Source: Cepaea nemoralis (Eukaryota > Mollusca > Gastropoda > Stylommatophora > Helicidae). From it: 64,000 bases of DNA. Position numbers and translations under genes: made by a program. The DNA lies in the NCBI GenBank assembly GCA_014155875.1, contig JACEFZ010005141.1, forward strand, positions 2,093,001 to 2,157,000, written 5' to 3'. Under the pieces are notes generated by a model that saw nothing but the letters and a program-made list of their open reading frames with translations, was not told the DNA's origin and did not search any database. Shown here piece by piece: positions 43,155 through 54,565 of this stretch (positions are counted from its first letter, which is position 1; each line of letters opens with the position of its first letter).

Positions 43155-43374
43155 TGTAACAGAAGTGGGGTATTAGTATTAGGTGGGAAAAGGCTACTAC
43201 AGCACGATTGAGCATCGGGAGTGAAAGGGGAGGAGAGATGCTCAAGTCGTGACGTGGTTTGTTGTCAAGTTTAGTTTACATCTAGAGCCAGAACGGAGAG
43301 GACGCCATATTATGTCCAGATGTCATCTATATGAAATAAACACCCTTTGTATAAACTCATTCGGCTCTGTTATA
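43155..43374 (+). repeat. 5' LTR, pol-less element copy 1
   Basis: 220 bp, differing from the 3' LTR at one noticed position (CTAGAGCC against CTACAGCC). It contains a 9-bp inverted repeat TTGAGCATC/GATGCTCAA (43208-43245) that is also present in the LTRs of copy 2, TGACGT beside it, and AATAAA. Confidence 0.95.
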
Positions 43375-43383
43375 GAGCAGAAA

Positions 43384-43401
43384 TGGTGCCGTGACCAGGA
43401 T
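43384..43401 (+). promoter_or_regulatory. Candidate primer-binding site
   Basis: TGGTGCCGTGACCAGGAT starts nine bases after the 5' LTR. The equivalent position in copy 2 reads TGGAGCCACTGATCAGGAT. TGG at the start suits complementarity to a tRNA CCA end. The tRNA was not identified. Confidence 0.55.
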
Positions 43402-43755
43402 ACGAATTTGGAGTGTCGTCGCGGAATCACAACATGCAAGTACAAGGTGAATATAGAACTAAACTAAAATTTTTGAAGAGATCTCGCGCTGTTTACATCA
43501 AGTACCCAAAGACAGAATCGTGGCACGAGTTTATACTTTTGTTAAAAGGAAAAGCGAAGTTAAAAATGGCCAATAATTCGTTTGTGAGAATTACAGCAGC
43601 CAAAAGCCCGGCTAGGGGTGGTTGTCTGTAAGTGTTTTTCAAGGTTTTAGGATCCTCACTGCACGGACCTGCTATCAAAATTTAATTGTCGTCAGGAGAA
43701 GAATGAAAACCAACTTGCCATAACGGGTTGCAGCGCCTGCGATTGTCATCATCCA

Positions 43756-44205
43756 TTTTGCTGAAGGTCAGGCCAGTTTAACCGTTGTCTCGAGCGAGCG
43801 GGAGTTTTGCTGAAGGTCAGGCCAGTTTAACCGTTGTCTCGAGCGAGCGGGAGTTTTGCTGAAGGTCAGGCCAGTTTAACCGTTGTCTCGAGCGAGCGGG
43901 AGTTTTGCTGAAGGTCAAGCCAGTTTAACCGTTGTCTCGAGCGATCGGGAGTTTTGCTGAAGGTCAAGCCAGTTTAACCGTTGTCTCGAGCGAGCAGGAG
44001 TTTTGCTGAAGGTCAAGCCAGTTTAACCGTTGTCTCGAGCGAGCAGGAGTTTTGCTGAAGGTCAAGCCAGTTAACCGTTGTCTCGAGCGAGCAGGAGTTT
44101 TGCTGAAGGTCAAGCCAATTAATCGTTGTCTTGAGCGAACAGGAGTTTGCTGAAGGTCAATCCAGTCTGATCGTTGTTTCAGGTGAGCAAGAATTTTTCA
44201 ATAGC
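43756..44205 (+). repeat. 49-bp minisatellite, about nine units
   Basis: The unit TTTTGCTGAAGGTCAGGCCAG... recurs every 49 bp from 43756. The first six to seven copies are nearly identical and the last three are increasingly degenerate. Copy 2 of the element has only two to three degenerate units at 57105-57200, so the array expanded here. It lies in the transcribed leader. Confidence 0.95.
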
Positions 44206-45051
44206 CAGTCAAGTTAAGCCTTGCCTCAAATCAAATTGGCAGAACTTAATAAAAAAAAAAAAACTGTAAGACTTACTCGCCTACAGTCATAATCAAAAAT
44301 CAAAGTTTTTCCAGAATACTGATGAATTCGGACAACAAAATGTTGGGGACAACGTTAATGAGTTTTGTTTTGAGCTCGCTAGCAACTGACTCGTGATAGA
44401 AAAAGGAACGTTGTTTAAAGACAATCAGGACAGCAGCTAAATATCTCGTTCCTTCATTGATTGGCCCATGTTTTTTGTGAAGTACTCAGACTATCTCGGG
44501 GCTCCGCTGCAAATGAGAGCCGCTCGCTAATCCTTTTGGGCTCTGTTACGTGTGAGTCGTTCTCAAGACGTCGATTTGATGTACTCCATCTCAGAAGGGA
44601 CCCAACCAAGGGTTGAAGTACTGTACTGAGGCATCCCAAGAAGAGAAACTAACTTAGAAGAAGGAACTACCTGAACTGCGCGGTTGGTTTCAACTAATAC
44701 AGCGTTTGAGTTTAACCTGACGGCGAACCTAGAAGAATACGTCTTGCTTGGATCAGGAAACGAGAGTAGGGTAATCTGTAAACTTATTAGCTGGTCGAAC
44801 TGTTCTTGGTGTATATGTGAATTGTAATTCTTAAATTAGCAGGTTACAAATGTGAAATTGATTGCTTGAAAATTTGCTTGGTCTGTATAATAATATTTCA
44901 GCATAGCAGACCCATCACAGCACAGTGGAGAAACAGGCATAATTTCGACTGAGTTCAGGACTTCGAGTTTTTTTTCCAGGTACCAAGAAATATGCAGAAG
45001 AAGAAGTAGAAATATTGTTTCAAGCCTGATAGAAATTACAAAGAAGTTAAT

Positions 45052-46151
45052 ATGAGTTACTTATATGTAGAATTGCAACGTATTAGTACATGGTTGGGGG
45101 AATTAAAAGAGGCAGTTAGTGAAGTAGAGAATTTTGTAGAAACGTTGAAGAACAGAACGACTAGACAGGACCCTTATAGGTTTAAGGTAGACTATAATAG
45201 CTGTCTCTTATACACATCTATAATAGAGTAGGAAAGAATAACAGGAGACAGCCACTGCTTGATAAAGACAGAAGACAATATAGTAATGACGAACCAAGGC
45301 CTAATGTTTATAGAGTAAAAGACGGTGAGAACAGACGTAATGGTGAAAAGTCGGACTGGTATAGCTGTTATAGATACAAGAATGGTCCTGAGAGAGACTT
45401 TTCCCAGAAATTATGGAAGTGGCCATCCTATAGCAAGAATGCTAGGAAAAAACGTGACGACTGGTTTGAACAAAGACGGAGACAGTATTTGAAGTCAGGG
45501 TCAAAGAACAAAGTGGAAAAAGTAAGTGAAAATTTAACTATTCCTAAGGTGATTGCCAATATGACTGTTAGACAGGAAAAGAAGACGACGGTATTAGTAA
45601 AGAAAATAAACCGAGAGACACAGACGCAGACAAGTAATACGATAGAAAATAGTACGCAGACTCAGGTAGATACAGTAGAGAAAAAGGTCCCGGTACAACC
45701 AGCCAGCAAGATAACAAAGGGAAGCCAAACTGACTTAATAGAGACTCAGTCAAAACTAACTCACTTGACTAAGGGAGACACGGTTGAAGTTAAGAAAGAT
45801 AGACAGACGAGAACCAAAGACGAAAGGAAACCAAAGAGAAAAAGTATTGAAGAAAGAAATAGTAGTAAGATAGTTAATAGAGGTACTGCCATGGCAAGTT
45901 CCTCAGGTATAGACACGAAATTAATCCCCAAATGGTGTAGAAATATTAGGTGTGAGAGCTCAGGTTACGGAGAAGATATTTCTACCGCCGCATATTATGG
46001 TAAATACCAGGATGCTGAGACAACTGTGAATACTGATGATTCGGAGAATGAGAGAATTGCACTACGACCAGATCCTGAATCGAAGCGTGATCTTGGATGG
46101 AAATTATGGAAGTTGTATGACAGGTTGACGGAAAGAGAGTTAACATTCTGA
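45052..46151 (+). CDS. Unknown retroelement protein with repeated TQT motifs, copy 1
   Basis: The ATG at 45052 begins MSYLYVELQRISTWLGELKE. The frame is broken only by a 26-bp segment (45201-45226) that contains an exact Tn5 mosaic end and a 7-bp repeat of flanking sequence. Without it the frame is open for 357 residues. Order: helical N-terminus, Arg-rich WYSCYRYKNGP and KRDDWFEQRRRQY, then RETQTQT, NSTQTQV and KGSQTD, a Lys/Arg stretch, and the block LIPKWCRNIRCESSGYGED. The C-terminus differs from copy 2, apparently after a deletion. Strongly basic; no similarity to known Gag or enzymes recognised. TQT motifs resemble dynein light chain LC8 ligands (inference). Confidence 0.7.
45201..45219 (+). 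other. Tn5/Nextera mosaic-end sequence, likely assembly contamination
   Basis: CTGTCTCTTATACACATCT is identical to the 19-bp Tn5 mosaic end used in Nextera libraries (reverse-complement orientation). ATAATAG stands on both sides. The related copy at 58345-58365 lacks it and reads straight through. Natural occurrence of an exact 19-mer here is very unlikely. Confidence 0.9.
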
Positions 46152-48905
46152 ATGACGTTTCATAAAACATGTTTAGTATTCTTGACAGGGACATGTTGAA
46201 GCAGGAATGCCAAATACTGAGAAACGAGAAAAGTGAGGTCTGTTGTCAGTTATAAGTGGCGTGGGTTGCTGTTCTGAAAGAATCCCGATAAATAGGAAGA
46301 GGAGTGAAAGATACGGAGGTAAACAAGATTAGGTAAATGAATGTTAGAAAAGGTGTTCCGATAAGTGTGACTGGTTTGACTGTCTTCACGATGTGAGAAG
46401 GATAGGAGAGACTTGAGGATAGCTTAGAGTAATGGTGGTGAGATATAGAAAGTACTGATACAGGAGAAGGAAATGTTAGTTGCGTCGGTTAGACGAGAGA
46501 CTTAAAAGTAGAATTAGCATGGGTGAGGTCTATAGTAAATAGACAAAATTTTTGCTGGTAGTAGTAGAGTGGAGATACCGTAGGTAACGGTAATGATTAA
46601 GAAGTGTAGTGATGCTTGGTACAAATCCAAGGGAAACAATTGGTGTGCCGAGCCACAGGTTCTATAAGTAGATAGATGACTGCTGGTACATTGAAATAAC
46701 ATTGAGATGATAATAGAATAATAGCCACATTATTAATAGATAAAGTGAGTGACCTGTAGTTTACAGTGCTTGTTTAAGATGATATTCCAGATATTATGAT
46801 GTGTTAGAAGTTAGTTTTGTAAAAGATAGAAAATTGTGAGGGGAGAGAATCAATGATAGTACGGTCATTGTTGATTAATGATTTTTTTTGTGGGGAGAAC
46901 AGATATTGTTCTAAGTTGAGAAATTGGTCTGTGGTTAACAGATATACAAACGTAGCAGTGAAGTGTTTTGTTTTCTCGGTTATAGAAATAGTGGAATGAC
47001 TTGTATAAATAAATAAGAGTTACATTAGCTCATATAGGAGGCCAATGTTGATGGGCCACTGTACGTAGTTAATTTTAAGGGAGTTATATTTTTTTTTTTG
47101 GAAACCTTCTCTTTAGTGAGAAGACAGTTGTTTTATTTAATCTGAGTTTTAATGCCTCATATATCATATGTTTTTTTGCTTGATTTGGTCCTGTAAAATG
47201 ATTGTTATTATTTTAGAATAGGGTTATTGTGTTCTTAGACTTTTGTGTACAAACTATTGGTCCGTAAAAGAGACCAGTAGTATTTAGTAAAAATAGATTA
47301 GGATGTATGTTGTATTGTTTTAATATATGTTTTTCTTTGAATGAGTTCATACCTTTAATTGATATGAGGGAAAACATAAATGATGTTATAAAAATTTGGG
47401 GGGTATGATATCCTGTTGTGATTTTATTTCGCTGTTTTGTATGTTAAATAGTAGTTAATTAAGTTATGTTTAATTTACGTGGTTTTGTCTAGAATAAAGA
47501 CAATACTTTGATGGGGACCCTTCGTTCAGAAAGTAGTAATAAACTACTGTGGACTAGTAGAGAGACACATCATCTTTGTGAATAATGTGTATATTATATT
47601 GCTATGATAATCAGCACAATGAGGTTGATATGGTTATGAAGTAGTGGAAACATATACCGGGGATGGTTATGGGAAAGTTTAGAGTTACACTAAAGTCAGC
47701 ATTGATTGGAAATATATGGATTGGAAGCCATATGGGGGAAGAAAAGATTAATGAATATAGCAGGGGGGTAAATGAGGGAAAAGTTTTGAACATAGTTTCC
47801 ATGGGGTCAGAAGAGCCGTGGTGTACTTTCATAAGAGACACGAGGTTACTGGTTTATAGAATAAGAAGTGGGTAACGGGTTACTCCAGACAAATAATAAA
47901 CATGAATTGAATCCATGTTTGAGTAGACACTGTGGATAGCAGAAAAGGGTTAGAAATGAAATATAATGACATGGGGTATTAGAAGGTCCGTGATATATAG
48001 ACTGAGATAGAATAAAGTTTAGTGCAAGCAGGGATAGTATATTGTTGCTGTTGATAACGGCATAAGTGGAGGTTTTAGTTGATATGCCCATAATAAATGG
48101 ACAGTAAAGGCTCGCTGAAATTTTCGGCGAGATTAAGAGAGAATTCTGAGTGAGGTATAGGAGAAGATTAGTTATGTGAGGTGATGTGTATAATGTGGGA
48201 GTAGGTCTTAAGGGATAATGGACCTTTTTAATTGTGTCCTCGGGATGTGTTTTGTGGTTAACATTACAATGTGAGGTTGAGGTAAGGTAGTGTCTGTAAT
48301 ATATAGACACTTGGAAGTGAAGAATATTTTTGATGGTTGGTATTTGATGCTGTAGATAGCAGTGGTACTGTAGAAGATATAATTGTTTTAGACTTTATTA
48401 CATAAAGTCTCAAATGACATAGGGGGGTAAAGGAGAGTGTGATTTAGCTGAGTGTTTTTTTGTCTGGAAGAGTTCTACTGCTTCTTTTAAATACCGGTGG
48501 CCACCGATTCTTTGTCTTTCTATCGTGTGAGAGTGATTTCAGGTTGAAAGTGGAGAATTAGTGGGGTTGGTGATGAAAATACAGAGTTGGTATCAGAAGA
48601 GTACAGCGTTTGAAATTTTAAGCGGATTGCTTATGAAGAGAAGAAGAAGTAGTTAAGAAGACCTGTTATGATGTGTTGTATAAAGTTGAGATGTAAATGT
48701 TGTTAAGGATGTGTAAATATGTTATGTTTTTGAAGGGCCAGAAACGAAGAAGAAGTGGTGAGTAGATTATTTACTCAAAATATACTTGATTTGGGGAAGG
48801 TTAGAGGAACTGTAGGAGGTAAGGAAAAAGAGGGAATAGAGTAAGGGGATTAGGAGTAAAGACTTTTTCCTTTACAAGAAAAATTCTTTAGTAAACATAG
48901 GGAGG
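46152..48905 (+). ncRNA. ORF-free 3' region with conserved hairpins, copy 1
   Basis: About 2.7 kb lacks ORFs, yet patches are closely shared with 59556-62233. Shared stem-loops include AGAACA/TGTTCT (near 46897), ACTATTGGTC/GACCAGTAGT (47253-47281), AAACATG/CATGTTT (near 47898), AGACTTTA/TAAAGTCT (near 48392) and CGGTGG/CCACCG (48495-48506). The last pairs CGGTGC/GCACCG in copy 2, a two-sided change that keeps pairing. I infer a structured RNA function such as export, packaging or localisation. A transcript was not shown. Confidence 0.5.
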
Positions 48906-49125
48906 TGTAACAGAAGTGGGGTATTAGTATTAGGTGGGAAAAGGCTACTACAGCACGATTGAGCATCGGGAGTGAAAGGGGAGGAGAGATGCTCAAGTCG
49001 TGACGTGGTTTGTTGTCAAGTTTAGTTTACATCTACAGCCAGAACGGAGAGGACGCCATATTATGTCCAGATGTCATCTATATGAAATAAACACCCTTTG
49101 TATAAACTCATTCGGCTCTGTTATA
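48906..49125 (+). repeat. 3' LTR, pol-less element copy 1
   Basis: 220 bp, almost identical to the 5' LTR. It is preceded by a short purine run (ATAGGGAGG). Confidence 0.95.
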
Positions 49126-49146
49126 ATAACTGTCATATGGCAATAA

Positions 49147-52100
49147 CTACGATCCATGGTGGTGGCGAGTGTGGCTGGTAAGGTCAATTCTTGCTGCAAA
49201 TGTTTGCCCACAGTAGATGCATGTGAAAACATGGTCATTTCCACCATTTTGCACCATCTTACGTCTCTCACGCTCTGTGTGTGCTTTATCTGCAATGATT
49301 TTCTCCTTTGTCTTTATTCCATTTCTGATAGTTGCCCTCCATGCAACACGTTCAGCGGCGACGTGCTCCCATTGTGCATTATCAATGCCTGTAGCAATCA
49401 TGTCCCGCTTACACACATCTTTGTATCGCAGTAGAGGCCGACCCTGAGATCTCCTACCCGTCTGTAATTCACCAAAGAAGATGTCCTTTGGTATTCTACC
49501 ATCATCCATCCTCCTACCATGTCCTATCCATCTAAGTCTACGAAGACTGAGCATGGAATACACCGTCACACAACCTGATCTTTCCAATACTTCAGTATTT
49601 GTGATTTTGTCTTGCCACTTAATACCAAGTATTCTTCGCAGACACCGCATATGAAAGCTGTTTAAACGTTTCTCTTGGCGTGAGTAAGTTGTCCAGGTTT
49701 CACTGCCATAAAGAAGAGTACTAAGGACACAGGCTTGGTAGACGAGGACTTTTGTTTTGGCAGTAAGCTTCCTGTTCTCCCAGACTCTTTTTGCTAACAT
49801 GTTCATTGTTGTTGCTGCCTTGCCAATCCTGATGTTGATTTCCTGATCGAGGGATAATTTGCTATTTACCTCTGATCCTAGATATGTAAAATGGTCTACT
49901 ATCTCCAGTTCGGCGTCGTCAATAAAGATTGATGGTACACCATGTGCACCTTGTGACATAATCTGTGTCTTCTTTTTGTTAATTGTTAAACCAAATTCAG
50001 AACAAGCATTGGAGAATGCAGATAGTAGATGTTGTAATTCTTCCTCAGAGTGGGTCGTAATCGCAGCATCATCCGCAAAAAGCAACTCTCTGATTAGTAC
50101 CCTGCTAATTTTGGTCTTGGCCTTCAATCTCTGAGCATTATAGAGGCCACCATCTGAGCGTGAGTGAATGTATATACCGTCATCCTGATCACGAAAGGCA
50201 TATTTCAGTAGAAGTGAAAAGTATATCCCAAAGAGGGTGGGGGGTAGTACACAACCTTGCTTAACTCCACTCTTGATTTCAAACTCTTCTGAAGTTGAGC
50301 CATCAAACTTGATTATACCCTTCATGCCTGTGTGGAACGATTCCACAATGGACAGAAGAGTTGGTGGACAGCCAATCTTCTTTAGTGCTTTGAACAGACC
50401 CTCACGACTGACCAAATCGAATGCCTTTGTGAGGTCGATGAAGGCAATAAACAGTGGCTGATTTTGTTCCCGGCATTTTTCTTGCATCTGTCGCAATGAG
50501 AATATCATATCAATGGTAGACCGGTTCTGACGGAAGCCGCACTGTGATTCGGGGTAGACTTGATCTCCCAGGACTTGAAGTCTGCGCAGAACAATTCTGG
50601 CAAATACTTTCCCAACAATACACAGAAGAAAAAAGTGTGTCCAGGTGGTCAAGAGTTGGCAGGGCCTCTATGGCGTTAAGGGCATCATCCGCCAGCTTGG
50701 TCTCACTTGAGTAAAGCTCTAAATAGTGCTCGACCCATCTATCCATCTGCTGTTTCTTATCAGTGATGATTTCTCCAGTCAAGGTTTTCAGCGGTACATT
50801 TCTTTTGATCATTGGGACACAGGCTTTCTTTATCCCTTCATACATGCTTCTGCTGTTTCCCTTATCACTTGCGATTTGAATGGACTCACATAACTTGATC
50901 CAATAGTCATTCGCACACTGCCTGGCAGCCTTTTGTACATCCTTCCTCGCTTGCTTCAGCTCACTCAGAGTGTTACTCGTTGGTCTTTCCTTGTTTTTTA
51001 AGAGAGCTATCTTCTTTTTATCAATCAAGGGCTGCAGTATCTGGCTGTTTGCCGCAAACCAGTCCTGCCTCTTATGATCCACAATGCCGTAAACCCCTAC
51101 CGCTGTTTTATAAATAGTTTCCTTACGTTTAATCCATTTATCATTTACTATACAATTTTCTGATGTATCATTGAAAGCGTCCTCAAGTTGCTGTTGAAAT
51201 TCAAAGCACTTTCCAGGATCGTGAGTGTTAATAATATTAATCCTGGGGCTAGACTTGTGTTTAGCTGTGTAGATTCTCTTTGGTCTCAGTCTAACCCTTG
51301 CAACAACCAAAGAATTATCTGTATCACAGTCAGCACTGTGGTAACTTCGAGTTAATGATGTATGGTTCAGATGTTGTCTCCGTGTGATAATGAAGTCCAG
51401 CTGATGCCAATGGCCGGATCTTGGATGTTTCCATGTGACCTTATGCATCTCTTTTGTTTTTAAAAAGGAGTTTGTAATACATAGGTCATTTCTAGTGCAA
51501 TGCTCCAGCAGCCTTTGCCCATTATCATTCATGCGACCGATGTTGTGTTTTCCAAGGCACACTGGCCATGAACTCGAGTCCTTGCCCACACGAGCATTGA
51601 AATCACCGAGCATATAAATGTAGTCGGATTTTGGAACTGCCTTGATCGCAGAGTCTAGCTGCTCATAGAACGTATCCTTCACATCATCAGAGGAAGTGAG
51701 TGTCGGTGCATATGCAGTGAGAATGGTGGCAAATCCACAAGAGGTTGCCAAGCGCAGTGATAATAATCTTTCATTACCTCCAGCTGGGATATCAATCATT
51801 CCCAGTAGCGAATTCTTCACTGCAAAGCCCACACCGTGTTGCCTTTTTTCTGTCTGCTCTCTTCCCTTCCAAAAAAAGGTGTAATTGTTTTCCCTGAGTG
51901 ACCCTTCCTCAGCGAGGCGAGTCTCCTGCAGGCCAGCAATATCAATGTTAAGACGATTGAGTTCAGCATCAATCACAGCCGTTTTTCTCACATCGTCAAT
52001 ATTTGTCAAGTCAGTGGAAATCCTGGACACATGGTTCTCACGTTCCAGGTTGCAAGCCGTAGCTTGAGGTTTCTATTATTCTTTTTATTAGTACCTGGTG

Positions 52101-52800
52101 CATTGGTTTTACAGCCTGCGATTCAGATTTTGTCCTAGCCCCAAGCACCCATTGAAGCAGGCAGGCTGTGGCGGATCAGCACCCAATTGGCCGGGGGCTG
52201 CCCAGCTTGAGGCGGGTGGTAGCTGATCAGTGACATCTGTAGGTGTCTCCCACCGTCAGAGGCAACGCGTGGCGCCCCATGTCTACGCCAAATGACAAGG
52301 ACTTATAACCCGTAACAGTTGCCTCTCGCTTTGATTCCGAGACCGGTTAAGACCAGGGATGGAGTTATTGCCTCTCCATAGCACAAAGCCTGGGCTAAAA
52401 TAAAGAAACCATGTGTTGCCCATGCAGCATGATCCCTCTCTCGGCCTGCCTAGTTCACTCCAGAGGAAAGTTGACACCTATAATCTGGAACAAGACAAGC
52501 TGCAGAAGCTGCCGGATCAGCAAAGCAATGCTCTAACTGTCCGCCTGTCGGAGCTTCGATCCTAGACCAGCTGCCAACCAAGGCTTAGGGCCTGGTCTGC
52601 CCTGCCATGACTTATTTTGTCTTTGGGTTGCATTTCCTCGCACCAGGATAAGGCTACCCTCCAATTGCGCTCTTCCGCCCGAAGCCGTTGGCACAATGTG
52701 GGGTGTCGGGTTTGGTACGCGTCGCCCAACACTCGGCGCTGACAGAAAGCAGGTAGTACCGTCTACTGTCATACGGTAGCTCAGTAATATCTGACTAAGA
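49147..52800 (-). pseudogene. Long LINE with APE endonuclease, RT and C-terminal C2H2 finger
   Basis: The minus-strand ORF 52030-50510 holds an APE endonuclease (IDIAGLQETRL, YMLGDFNARVGKD, SGHWHQLDFIITRRQ, SYHSADCDTDNSLV) and a linker. A second frame, 50652-49147, holds RT motifs: YPESQCGFRQNRSTIDMIFS, AFIDLTKAFDLVSREGLF, SGVKQGCVLPPTLFGIYF, RELLFADDAAITTH, FTYLGSEVNSKLSLDQEI. It ends in a C2H2 finger, CIYCGQTFAARIDLTSHTRHHH. The join near 50635 lacks the RT N-terminal fingers (about 70-80 residues by comparison with the usual layout) and changes frame. 52040-52800 is the GC-rich 5' untranslated part. Clade not assigned. Confidence 0.85.
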
Positions 52801-53688
52801 CCTGACTAACCCTTGTATATTACATTGTGGTATTTTATTCTGCCTAGTGACGACCATAATCTGTGTCTTTTTACAATTTAATTCTAACCCTCGTTGTTCT
52901 CTGTGTGTAACAACTGCATCTACTAAATGTTGCAGGTCCTGTTCATATATCCTGTCTATATATTCATATATTATACAGTATATGATAGTCGTTATTGGGT
53001 GTATGTATATACATAAATATTTATATATATAAAGTACGATTTATTCAGACAGTTAGAAGTAGATGTAGTGTAGGGTTTGTTTACACGCCAAGAAATCAAG
53101 TCAGGCTGAAAATAATATTCAGTTTGGCTTGAATTTAATTTGGCCACAGGAAGTCGAGGAGAACTCTCCTGTTCGGGAAGATAACTCTTCTGTAAACACC
53201 CTAAAATCTGCCATTTGTCAATTCAGCTCGAAGGTGGCAGGATCTATCACGTTAGCTGGCTAAAATAGAATACCTGTCTGTGTCTTAGACATTTTTTCTG
53301 GCTCTTGTTAAACCGAACAACCCACTAAAACATAGTAAAAGACAATGATAGTCTCCGCACCCGAAAAGCCCATCAAAACCAAGTTGCAGGGTAGGTTGAT
53401 AATAATTTTGTTAACATTTTTCTCTGTGTGTCGATATACCGGTAAAATCTAAAGGCCATGACGATCGAGAATAGATACCATTAACAATACAATACTAGAG
53501 TTAGTTAACTAATACTAGAATTAGTACAATGTTTGTGTCATGCGGCTTGCCGACAAGGGATAACGCAAAGCTAGTCAGATGTGGCATTAAACATCGCTAA
53601 ATTACAGAATTTAATTATCAGAAATTAAGTATCCACCTGCAGAAACGAAACCCGAGTTATTCAGTAGACGATTAGAGTTAAGATATAT
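52801..53688. other. Unassigned AT-rich spacer
   Basis: No ORF with recognisable motifs and no match to other parts of the window was noticed, apart from short TA-rich words near 53010-53040. Confidence 0.4.
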
Positions 53689-53758
53689 ATGGACATGTCC
53701 GGAGTGCAACGAAGATACCCCAACTGATAACTGATAACTGATAACTGATAACTGATAA

Positions 53759-53760
<2 letters not shown>
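53689..53760 (+). mobile_element. 72-bp LINE 3'-tail insertion
   Basis: ATGGACATGTCCGGAGTGCA and the following GAAGATACCCCAACTGATAA match 39561-39612, the last codons (WTCPECNEDTP) and tail of the I/Nimb-like LINE. The tail is (CTGATAA)n. Only the extreme 3' end of the element is present, so it is a highly truncated insertion. Confidence 0.75.

Positions 53761-53835
<75 letters not shown>
53761..53835 (+). repeat. (TA)n microsatellite
   Basis: About 37 uninterrupted TA dinucleotides directly follow the LINE tail, suggesting slippage seeded at the tail or the AT-rich target. Confidence 0.98.
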
Positions 53836-53838
<3 letters not shown>

Positions 53839-54374
53839 TGTCTCACATGCTTCTTTTAATGCCGAAAGTGCCGCACAAAGCACGAACTCCGTAGCTACAG
53901 CGACGACTCCCAGTAGTCTCCTGAAAAATGCACTCATCATTTAGAATATATGTATATTTAGGACTATAGTCACTGATGTAGATCGTCTAAGTGGTTATAC
54001 ATGTTTGATCTAAATATAAGAAGAAAGAATAGAATATCATTTGTGTGCTGTTTTCATGTGATCAGTGTGCTGTTGTTGTAGATCTCAGTATAACGAATCA
54101 TAATATGCAAAAACAGCCATGCTGGTTCATAGTTGATATGAGACGTGTAGGCTATGTAGGACTAGGACAGGGACAAAGAATTTACAACTCTGTCTTGAAG
54201 GATTATTCACCCATTCTCACTGTCATTCGCAGAGCCTACACCCTGATGAACAGTAGTCGCGGTCACGACCGATGACTGAGCTACGCACCACTCACATTGA
54301 TGCAGCAGAGAGTGGAGTCAATATCACTAACCAGTCAGCACCTTTCAGCTTACCATCCAGGAGGCCAAGGATAA
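53836..54374. other. Unassigned spacer
   Basis: A plus-strand open stretch at 54045-54275 (76 codons) has no recognisable motif. Nothing else was found. Confidence 0.35.
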
Positions 54375-54565
54375 GTGGTTGACAACCCGTTTGCCACTTC
54401 ACAGTAGTCACAAACATTTTGTCCAATACAGGCCAGCTCACATTTTCAGTGATTACGCCATCCACTAGCTGATTGATATACTCTTGTAGAAATTTATACT
54501 AACCAGGGATCTGCGTATCTCTTATGTGTCCGTGAGTTACCCGTGGGTCTCACGTAGTGTTCTTA
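54375..54565 (+). repeat. 191-bp interspersed repeat, uninterrupted copy
   Basis: From GTGGTTGACAACCCG to CACGTAGTGTTCTTA this sequence recurs at 55008-55103 plus 56103-56197, where a hAT-like element splits it. At the split point this copy has a single CACTAGCT, so it is a paralogous empty site. Confidence 0.9.

Larger units (their letters stand above)
43155..49125 (+). mobile_element. LTR retroelement without pol, copy 1
   Basis: Two 220-bp LTRs (43155-43374 and 48906-49125) begin TGTAACAGAAG and end GTTATA. ATAA flanks both ends (43151-43154, 49126-49129). A primer-site candidate TGGTGCCGTGACCAGGAT lies nine bases after the 5' LTR, and GGGAGG precedes the 3' LTR. The interior has a minisatellite leader, one large ORF (45052-46151) and 2.7 kb without ORFs. 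No RT, integrase or protease motif is visible. It shares ORF, leader and 3' region with 56635-62499 at moderate divergence. Such pol-less elements depend on enzymes from another element. Confidence 0.85.

Noticed and set aside
43756..44205. Regular direct repeats resembling a CRISPR array
   Set aside because: The units are contiguous 49-bp minisatellite copies with no unique spacers, inside an LTR retroelement of a eukaryotic genome.
53611..53940. Minus-strand ORF with a long Ile-Tyr repeat
   Set aside because: Translation of the (TA)n tract.
54045..54275. 76-codon ORF
   Set aside because: No recognisable motif, ordinary composition and no second copy in the window; compatible with chance.
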